64,000 nucleotides of DNA from Limosilactobacillus caecicola (GTDB lineage: Bacteria > Bacillota > Bacilli > Lactobacillales > Lactobacillaceae): NCBI RefSeq assembly GCF_943192935.1, contig NZ_CALPCI010000007.1:1-64000 (forward strand), given 5' to 3'. The notes under the pieces were generated by a model that searched no databases, was not told the DNA's origin, and saw only the letters and a program-made list of their open reading frames with translations. The position numbers were made by a program, and so were the translations under genes. This document shows positions 57,963-64,000 of this stretch, in pieces; position 1 is the stretch's first letter; each line of letters opens with the position of its first letter.

Positions 57963-58574
57963 ATGCTGTCACTGAGTGAATCGCTTGGAAACGAGTTTGA
58001 GTACGCTGATAAGATTTATCACATTGATTTGGCATTTGATACTGTACTACGGTTTTATGAAATGCTTGACGATGATCGACTGGAAGATGCTGAGAAAGTC
58101 GCTACCGCATTTGAAATGTTCTTTAATCAACCGGTTAAGGATGCAGACTTTGCAGTGAAAGCTTTTGAACAAATTTCTAAATATATTTCGATGAAGCCTT
58201 ACGGCAATGATGAGGAAGATGGCGATAGTAATCAAGCTGTTGCCCGTGATTCACGTCAGTTGTACTCATTTCAACAAGACGCTGAAGCAATATTTGCTAG
58301 CTTTTATGATCAGTACGGCATGAATTTAATTCAAGAACAAGGGAAACTTCACTGGGATGAGTTTAAAGCACTGTTTCAGGGATTGGGACCGCAGACTTAT
58401 TTTCAACGGATTATTGATATTCGTACTAAAGACACTAAAGATCTGGAGGGTGAACAACTTTCTAAGGTAATTCAAGCTCAACAGTTTTATGAATTGGACG
58501 TAAATAAGTCGCAGGCTGCCAAAGAAAAACAGTTCGCTAATTTTGGTGAGATTCTCAAAAATTGGGCACAGTGA
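57963..58574 (+). CDS. Bacteriophage Gp15-family tail protein
   Basis: A 203-residue protein. The opening MLSLSESLGNEFEYADKIYH-IDLAFDTVLRFYEML and the late LHWDEFKALFQGLGPQTYFQRIIDIR are typical of the Gp15 family that stands before the tape measure. It starts 2 bp after the preceding gene. Confidence 0.88.
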   Translation: MLSLSESLGNEFEYADKIYHIDLAFDTVLRFYEMLDDDRLEDAEKVATAFEMFFNQPVKDADFAVKAFEQISKYISMKPYGNDEEDGDSNQAVARDSRQLYSFQQDAEAIFASFYDQYGMNLIQEQGKLHWDEFKALFQGLGPQTYFQRIIDIRTKDTKDLEGEQLSKVIQAQQFYELDVNKSQAAKEKQFANFGEILKNWAQ

Positions 58575-58595
58575 TAACGGAAAGGGGGAATTGAC

Positions 58596-61500
58596 GTGGC
58601 AGACGGCACAGTTAACATTGACGTTGTTCTTAATAGTGATCAGGCTAAGTCTAACGCTAAAGAAGTCGATGGCTTGTTGAAAAACTTAGGTCAAGGCGCT
58701 GGTGATCAAGCTGAAAAGAACATTAAGGAAAATACCAATAAAGCCGTCAAAGACGCAGAGAACGCCCATAAAAAGATGGACGAAGAATTAAAGAAGCCGA
58801 TTAAAACTAAGATCGGTGCGGATACTGATGAAGCTGCCGAAAAAGTTAAACGAATCGGTTCTCTTTACGTTAAAATCCCTAAAGATGTTAAAACCAAGTT
58901 AATTGCTGAAGCCCGTGAACAGGGTATTACTAACTTCGGTAAATTACTCCGTCATATTCCTAAACGTTATTTAACTGAGTTAATAGCTCAAGTCAAAAAA
59001 GGTGAAGTGGTTAATTACGAGGAACTGCTTCGTAAAATTCCTGCAAAAGTCACGACCCAAGTTAAACTTAATGACAAAGCTTCTACTCCGTTACGACAGG
59101 TTCGGGAAGAAGCAAAAAGTACCGGCAATTCTTTTAGTCGATTACACGATATTATTGCTGGGACTTTCGTTGGCGGCCTTGCTGTTAGTGGTATTAACGC
59201 AGTTAAAAATGGGTTAATTGGTGCTGCTAAAGCTGGGATGGAATACAACATTCAACAAGACCGGATGAAGACGGTCTGGGAAGCTTTAACGACAGAAGCA
59301 CCTAAAGATGGAAAAGAACTCATTAGTTATATTAATGATATTTCTCAACATTCCATCTATGCGTCAGATACCATTGATAAGATGGCGCAGTCTTTCTATC
59401 ACGTTCATTCTAGTGTGAAAGAGACGAAAGATTGGACCAATGACTTTGTTCGCTTAGGCTCTACCTTACATATGAGTAACGAAGAGTTAGCAGAATCTGG
59501 TGAGCAGTTCGCTAAAATTGTTGCCGGTGGTAAAGCCAATGCGGAAGATATGTCAGTTATGATTAACCGGTTCCCGATGTTTGGAGAAGCTTTACAAAAA
59601 GCAACTGGTAAATCTATGTCGCAACTATATGAAATGTCATCTCAAGGTAAATTAACTGCCAAAGAGTTTGAAGAAGCACTTGATTATCTTGGAAAGAAGT
59701 ATAAAAACTCAACGGAAGAAGCGATGACTTCTTTCACTGGTATGTCAATGTATATTAAGTCGCGTTGGCAAGTGCTTTGGGGAGAAGTCACACAGCAAGG
59801 ATTCAAGGGTAGTAAAAAACTATCCGAAGATTTACGCGATATTCTTTCTGATAAGATGATTGAAAAATATGCTGGTCTTTTAAGTCAGGCACTTGGGAAA
59901 ATTCTCGAAGGAGTCATGGCTGTTCTTGATTACGTGGGTAAGCATAAAGATACCATTGTGGATGTTCTTGGTAACTTAGGGCAGATTATCGGTATTATCG
60001 GAAAAACTGTTTGGGACACGTTTGCCGGCATTCTTCATACTATTGCGTCAGCGTTTGGTTTAACTAGCGACAAGAGCAAAGGTGCACATGGAGCGCTCGA
60101 AGATTTCGATAGTATATTAAAAGCTATTCTGGAACATAAAGGAGCGATCAAAGCTTTTACAGAAGTTTTTCTTGCCATTTTCATTGCTAAGAAGATCTAC
60201 GATACTGTTGATGCCTTAGTTGCCTTTTACGGTATTTTAAAGACAATCGCTGGACTTCGTGGTATTGGCGGAGTGATGAAAGGCATTGGTGCCGGTGCAC
60301 GAGGTGAATCTTTGGCAACTAGTGCTGAGGAGATTGGATCTGGTGGCCTAGAAGCGACAAAAGCGACTAAAACTGGTCGATTTGTTGGACGTGGATTTGA
60401 TCATCTATTCGGTATTACAAAAGCCCGCCAAGCAGTGGCTGGCCCAGCTTCCGTAATGGAAAATTCCGCTGGTAAAGCTGCCCTTAGAACCGCAGAACGA
60501 GGAATCATTCGTCGAACAGCTTCCCGAATCCCAGTAGTTGGGTCACTAATTGCCGGTGGAACGGAATTAATTGGCATCAATAAGCGAAACCGTAATGAAA
60601 AGATTGGTCGGGCTGTAGGCGCTACTGGAGGTACTGCTGCCGGTGGTGTCGCAGGAGCTTGGATTGGTGGGGCAATTGGTTCCATCGTACCGGGTGCCGG
60701 AACTGCGGTTGGTGCTGGAGTTGGTAGCTTAATTGGTTCCACTGTTGGTGGTATGTTTGGTGCTAAAGGCGGTGGTGCTGTTGGTAAGAACTTCAATAAA
60801 TGGAAGTCACAGGCTGCAAAAGCACTGTCTAATCTAAAAAAGACAATTTCTACAAAGATTAGTGATATTGGTAGTTCTATTAGTAAAGGCTTTAGTCGAA
60901 TTACTAAGCCAATTGCTAAAGTTTGGTCCAAGATTACTAAACCAATTGTGAAAGTCTTTAATTCTTTGAAGAAAACATTAGGAACTCTTGTAAAAGGGAT
61001 TGGTGTAGTTGTACTAACACCATTTGTTTTACTGACGGCTGGAATTATTAAGACCTGGCAGAAAATTTCCAAACCAATTGGCAACGTGCTTAAAACCGTC
61101 TCTAAATTGATCAGTCGCTCGTGGAAGTCGATTACTAAAGTAACTTCCAAAGCATGGAAAGGCTTGACCAGAATTGTAACGAAAGCCTTCGATGCGATTA
61201 AAAAGCCAATTCAACGATCCCTGAAAGTAACTGGTAAATTAATCCAATCTGCTTGGAAAACCATTAGTAGAACTACCTCTAAAGTGTGGAATACACTGAC
61301 ACGACTTGTGACAAAGGCAGTTCAGCGAATGGCTAAACCGATTTCTCGAATTTTCAATTCTATCGCTAAAACTATCAGTCGAGTGTGGAATACTGTTTCG
61401 CGACTTACTTCTAAAGTTTGGGATGGAATTGAACGAACAATCAGTAAAACGCTTGGTAGTATATGGAAGTTTGTGAAAGACAAGTTTGATGATATGAAAG

Positions 61501-62972
61501 ATGCCATTGATGATGCGATGAATGGCATTAAGAAAATTTGGGACGGTATCTGGGATGCCATTGCGGATAAAGTCAAAGGTGTTTGGAATACTATTAAAGG
61601 CATTGTTACTGACGGTATTAATGCCATTGGCGGTTTCTGGAATACTGGTGCTGATGGACTAGAAAAGGTTGCTGGATTCTTTGGGGCAAAAGTTAAAGTT
61701 CCCCACATGAAGAAACTTGCTGGTGGTACTGGTGGTCGACAAGGTGAAAATATGCTGGCAATGGTCAACGATCAAGAAGGCCCGCTTTACCGTGAAGCTA
61801 TTTTCCGTAATACCGGTCAAATTGAAGTGCCAGAAGGTCGGAATGTTATTACTCATCTACAACCGGGTGATGCTGTCATGCCAGCTAAGCAAACTGCTAA
61901 ATTGTTAGGCATTCCTCGATACGAAGGCGGTTTTGGTGATTGGTTCGGCAAAGCGCTCAATTACGCTAGTTCAAAGATCGGTAATCTTGAGGATATGATT
62001 GACGATAAGCTAGACGCAATTGAAGACGCTATGAAAGACCCATTAGGTACGTTGGTTAAGATCTATACCAAGGGTACGGATAACGCTAAAGTAATTTGGC
62101 ATGATATTGCTGAAGATGGTGCTCGTAACAAAATTCCACATTATGCAGAGCAATGGTTTAAAGACCTGCTTAAAAAGCAAGAAGAAAAGTTAGACGAAAT
62201 TGGTGGTAGCGGGCCGATTAGTGCTGCTTTGATTCGGAGGGCTGCACATAAGATGAAAGTTGATGTGTCAGCTGGTGACATTGCACATATTATGTCAGTT
62301 ATTCAGCATGAATCTGGCGGAAAATCCAATGCTGTCAATAACTGGGATAGTAATGCTAAAGCTGGACACCCATCTAAAGGTATTCTTCAATTTATTGATA
62401 GTACTTTTCAACACTATGCAATGCCTGGACATACTAACATCATGAATCCATATGACCAATTGTTGGCGATGTTTAATGACTCAACCTGGCGGTCTGATTT
62501 AACCCTTGGTGGATGGGGTCCAACAGGTGGCCGTCGTTTTGCTAATGGTGGCTGGGCTGACAAGCCAGGTATCTTTGGCGAAGTACCAGGTGAACCAGAA
62601 TTAGCTATTAACCCACGGCGAGCAACTGCTGAGCAACATATTGCAGAAGCAATTGAGGCACGGGCTAATATTAATCCCAACGGTTTAGCAGGTAATTTAC
62701 AACGGATTATCAATTCAGCTAAGCAGGGAATGAATGGTTTAATGCCGGTATTTGCTAATCCAAGCCAAAACAAGATTATCAGCAACTCATCAATGGTTAA
62801 TACAACTAGTGGTGAAACTAACTTGAACTTGACGATGGAAATGGACGGGACAATGATTGGTCGTGTTCTATATCCACATATTAAGTCGAATATGGCACAA
62901 GAACGGATTATTCATGGAAATGGTGGAGCAATCCCCGTTGGTCGTGCATTGCCAGTAGGAGGTGGTTTCTAA
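58596..62972 (+). CDS. Tape measure protein with a lytic transglycosylase domain
   Basis: 1458 residues. N-terminal TMP-type domain (LNSDQAKSNAKEVDGLLKNL, later WTNDFVRLGSTLHMSNEELAESGEQF) and a long helical rod. Residues about 672 to 730 form a glycine-zipper-like stretch (GGTAAGGVAGAWIGGAIGS). From about 850 to 960 three repeats with SKVW/TKVT-type units occur. Near residue 1215 an SLT domain begins: HIMSVIQHESGGKSNAVNNW with catalytic Glu, and KGILQFIDSTF. It sets tail length and may cut the wall on entry. GTG start at 58596 with AAAGGGGG before it. Confidence 0.93.
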   Translation: MADGTVNIDVVLNSDQAKSNAKEVDGLLKNLGQGAGDQAEKNIKENTNKAVKDAENAHKKMDEELKKPIKTKIGADTDEAAEKVKRIGSLYVKIPKDVKTKLIAEAREQGITNFGKLLRHIPKRYLTELIAQVKKGEVVNYEELLRKIPAKVTTQVKLNDKASTPLRQVREEAKSTGNSFSRLHDIIAGTFVGGLAVSGINAVKNGLIGAAKAGMEYNIQQDRMKTVWEALTTEAPKDGKELISYINDISQHSIYASDTIDKMAQSFYHVHSSVKETKDWTNDFVRLGSTLHMSNEELAESGEQFAKIVAGGKANAEDMSVMINRFPMFGEALQKATGKSMSQLYEMSSQGKLTAKEFEEALDYLGKKYKNSTEEAMTSFTGMSMYIKSRWQVLWGEVTQQGFKGSKKLSEDLRDILSDKMIEKYAGLLSQALGKILEGVMAVLDYVGKHKDTIVDVLGNLGQIIGIIGKTVWDTFAGILHTIASAFGLTSDKSKGAHGALEDFDSILKAILEHKGAIKAFTEVFLAIFIAKKIYDTVDALVAFYGILKTIAGLRGIGGVMKGIGAGARGESLATSAEEIGSGGLEATKATKTGRFVGRGFDHLFGITKARQAVAGPASVMENSAGKAALRTAERGIIRRTASRIPVVGSLIAGGTELIGINKRNRNEKIGRAVGATGGTAAGGVAGAWIGGAIGSIVPGAGTAVGAGVGSLIGSTVGGMFGAKGGGAVGKNFNKWKSQAAKALSNLKKTISTKISDIGSSISKGFSRITKPIAKVWSKITKPIVKVFNSLKKTLGTLVKGIGVVVLTPFVLLTAGIIKTWQKISKPIGNVLKTVSKLISRSWKSITKVTSKAWKGLTRIVTKAFDAIKKPIQRSLKVTGKLIQSAWKTISRTTSKVWNTLTRLVTKAVQRMAKPISRIFNSIAKTISRVWNTVSRLTSKVWDGIERTISKTLGSIWKFVKDKFDDMKDAIDDAMNGIKKIWDGIWDAIADKVKGVWNTIKGIVTDGINAIGGFWNTGADGLEKVAGFFGAKVKVPHMKKLAGGTGGRQGENMLAMVNDQEGPLYREAIFRNTGQIEVPEGRNVITHLQPGDAVMPAKQTAKLLGIPRYEGGFGDWFGKALNYASSKIGNLEDMIDDKLDAIEDAMKDPLGTLVKIYTKGTDNAKVIWHDIAEDGARNKIPHYAEQWFKDLLKKQEEKLDEIGGSGPISAALIRRAAHKMKVDVSAGDIAHIMSVIQHESGGKSNAVNNWDSNAKAGHPSKGILQFIDSTFQHYAMPGHTNIMNPYDQLLAMFNDSTWRSDLTLGGWGPTGGRRFANGGWADKPGIFGEVPGEPELAINPRRATAEQHIAEAIEARANINPNGLAGNLQRIINSAKQGMNGLMPVFANPSQNKIISNSSMVNTTSGETNLNLTMEMDGTMIGRVLYPHIKSNMAQERIIHGNGGAIPVGRALPVGGGF

Positions 62973-63787
62973 TGTCGACAATTATTGTTAAACGTCTCGA
63001 TGGAACTACCTATGATCTGGATAAGTTAGGATTCCATGTTAAGAAGTTTGATATTCCAATGAACAACTACAACTTGTCGTATCAACAAATTGGCAAATAC
63101 GGAGCGCTGCTAACGGATGTTCAAGAGCAGCAACTAACCATTCCCTTAACGCTTGACATTACGGCCAAGGACCTGATGGACTATAATCTGCAAGTCTATA
63201 AGCTACGGCGAATTTTCCGGAGCGATGAGGACTTCTATGTTTGGAACAGCATTATTCCTTACCTACGTTGGAAGTGCCGTGCCGAAGCGGTAACACCAAC
63301 GCAGAACGGTAACTTTTGGCGAGCAACCGATGTCGCTATTAATCTGGACGTACCAAGTGGCTACGCGGAAACGGTAGCAACTACCCAGAAACCGATTGAT
63401 TTCAACAATGGCCAGTGGGGGTTCGGTGAAGGAATCCCGGATGAAGAATTGAAGTACACCTATACTACGAAAGATTTTAGTTTCTGGAATTTAGGAATCA
63501 TTCCGCTAAATGCAGATGAACGTCCGGTACAAATTACGTTTAAGGGCGATGCACCAAATGGATTTACCATTACTAACCAGACTGTGAAGAAGTCGATGAA
63601 GATTATGCGCGCCGTCTCTAGGGATGACACGGTTGTGATTAACGGCTTAATTCCGAGCTTTAATGGGACGGTATCTTATAAAGATTGTGATCATGGTTAT
63701 CTTGACTTTGCAATAGGCGAAAATAAGTTACACATTGATGGTGCTGCTAATTTTGAATTGAAATTTGATACTCGTTTTTATTTCTAG
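62972..63787 (+). CDS. Distal tail protein (Dit)
   Basis: A 271-residue tail-tip hub protein (phage tail family). MNNYNLSYQQIGKYGALLTDV, then QQLTIPLTLDI and the galectin-like C-terminal part (FSFWNLGIIPLNADERPVQI and IGENKLHIDGAANFELKFDTRF in parts). The start codon overlaps the tape-measure stop (TAATG). Confidence 0.88.
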   Translation: MSTIIVKRLDGTTYDLDKLGFHVKKFDIPMNNYNLSYQQIGKYGALLTDVQEQQLTIPLTLDITAKDLMDYNLQVYKLRRIFRSDEDFYVWNSIIPYLRWKCRAEAVTPTQNGNFWRATDVAINLDVPSGYAETVATTQKPIDFNNGQWGFGEGIPDEELKYTYTTKDFSFWNLGIIPLNADERPVQITFKGDAPNGFTITNQTVKKSMKIMRAVSRDDTVVINGLIPSFNGTVSYKDCDHGYLDFAIGENKLHIDGAANFELKFDTRFYF

Positions 63788-63798
63788 GGGGTAATTTT

Positions 63799-64000
63799 TT
63801 GTCAGAGTTCTACAAAATTGCTATGAAGAATTATAACAATGACGAAACGGCTATTACCGCCTATGGAGTAGCATTGACAGAAACTTTAAATAGTTTTTCC
63901 ACAGTGGCTTTTAACTTTAATGCACTTGGTGACAATCAAGTTGCCGAAAACCTATTAGGTCCGCGAACGCTATTTACGTTAGAAAACGGGCAGATGTTCC
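63799..64000 (+). CDS. Tail-associated protein, 5' part (cut by window edge)
   Basis: TTG start at 63799 with AGGGGG 7 bases upstream. The 67 visible residues start MSEFYKIAMKNYNNDETAIT and contain LTETLNSFSTVAFNFNALGD, as in the beginning of prophage endopeptidase-type tail proteins (Tal). The position after Dit supports this. The rest is outside the window. Confidence 0.7.
   Translation, partial: MSEFYKIAMKNYNNDETAITAYGVALTETLNSFSTVAFNFNALGDNQVAENLLGPRTLFTLENGQMF

Larger units (their letters stand above)
35734..64000 (+). mobile_element. Prophage of a tailed (siphovirus-type) phage, left end to window edge
   Basis: Integrase at the left, a divergent CI/Cro switch, early and replication genes, late regulator, then packaging, head and tail genes in the usual order for lactobacillus siphoviruses. 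The left border lies between the CPBP/ncRNA region and the integrase. I could not fix the attachment core because the right end is outside the window. Lysis genes are also beyond the edge. Confidence 0.95.

Noticed and set aside
57930-57963. A frameshift joining the two tail-chaperone genes
   Set aside because: Such frameshifts are common in siphoviruses, but I see no slippery heptamer near the stop and the second gene has its own start.

Overview
The window looks like a chromosome segment of a lactic acid bacterium of the family Lactobacillaceae, most likely a heterofermentative lactobacillus such as Limosilactobacillus. The genus is my inference. It rests on an Apf-type LysM surface protein, PepV, an S(MK)-box metK, a T-box leuS and an anaerobic nrdDG locus. 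The last ~28 kb is a tailed-phage prophage that runs off the right edge.

Host part (1-35.4 kb). The window opens inside a tRNA cluster (Tyr, Trp, His, Cys, Leu). After a small secreted protein and a polar amino-acid uptake pair comes an apparent five-gene operon, nrdD-nrdG-sufC-sufD-sufB. It sits behind two NrdR-like boxes 31 bp apart and joins anaerobic ribonucleotide reduction to Fe-S cluster assembly. Next are a nucleobase permease with a PurR-type box, apf, a small heat-shock gene with both a CtsR box and a CIRCE element, perR with a 56-residue companion gene, an MFS pump, a DNA glycosylase, metK with its riboswitch, a PAP2 phosphatase, leuS with its T-box, a solitary HicB-like gene, a MurJ/YtgP flippase, a diacylglycerol kinase, a HAD phosphatase, nnrD, pepV and usp. 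The cell-wall pair ldt (with a WalR box) and a glucosaminidase follows, then a deoxynucleoside kinase, a LacI-type regulator and a CPBP protease. A self-contained ~215-nt RNA gene with a cre-like site and a divergent 24-residue membrane microprotein end the host part.

Prophage (about 35.7 kb to beyond 64 kb). Leftward: integrase, a secreted duplicated protein, a membrane protein, ImmA and CI. Rightward: Cro and an early region of small genes with three ribbon-helix-helix proteins around GGTATC-type operators. Then a recombination and replication module (Gam-like, DUF1071 annealing protein, HNH nuclease, SSB, replication initiator, DUF1064) and the late regulator ArpU. Between arpU and the terminase lies ~550 bp of non-coding, helix-rich sequence that surrounds a tRNA-Asn gene and starts just after three GTGCAGT repeats. 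It resembles the large ornate phage RNAs (GOLLD/ROOL class) and contains a stretch like the 3' end of 16S rRNA. The structural module follows: TerS, TerL, portal, a minor capsid protein with a toxin-like tail and possible immunity gene, scaffold, a major capsid gene with a textbook -1 frameshift signal, connectors, tail tube, chaperones, tape measure with lytic transglycosylase domain, distal tail protein and the start of the tail-associated protein.

The observations I would follow first are the late-region RNA, the capsid frameshift, the capsid-toxin fusion, the NrdR-linked Suf operon, the cre-linked RNA gene with its neighbouring microprotein, and the RHH operator array.
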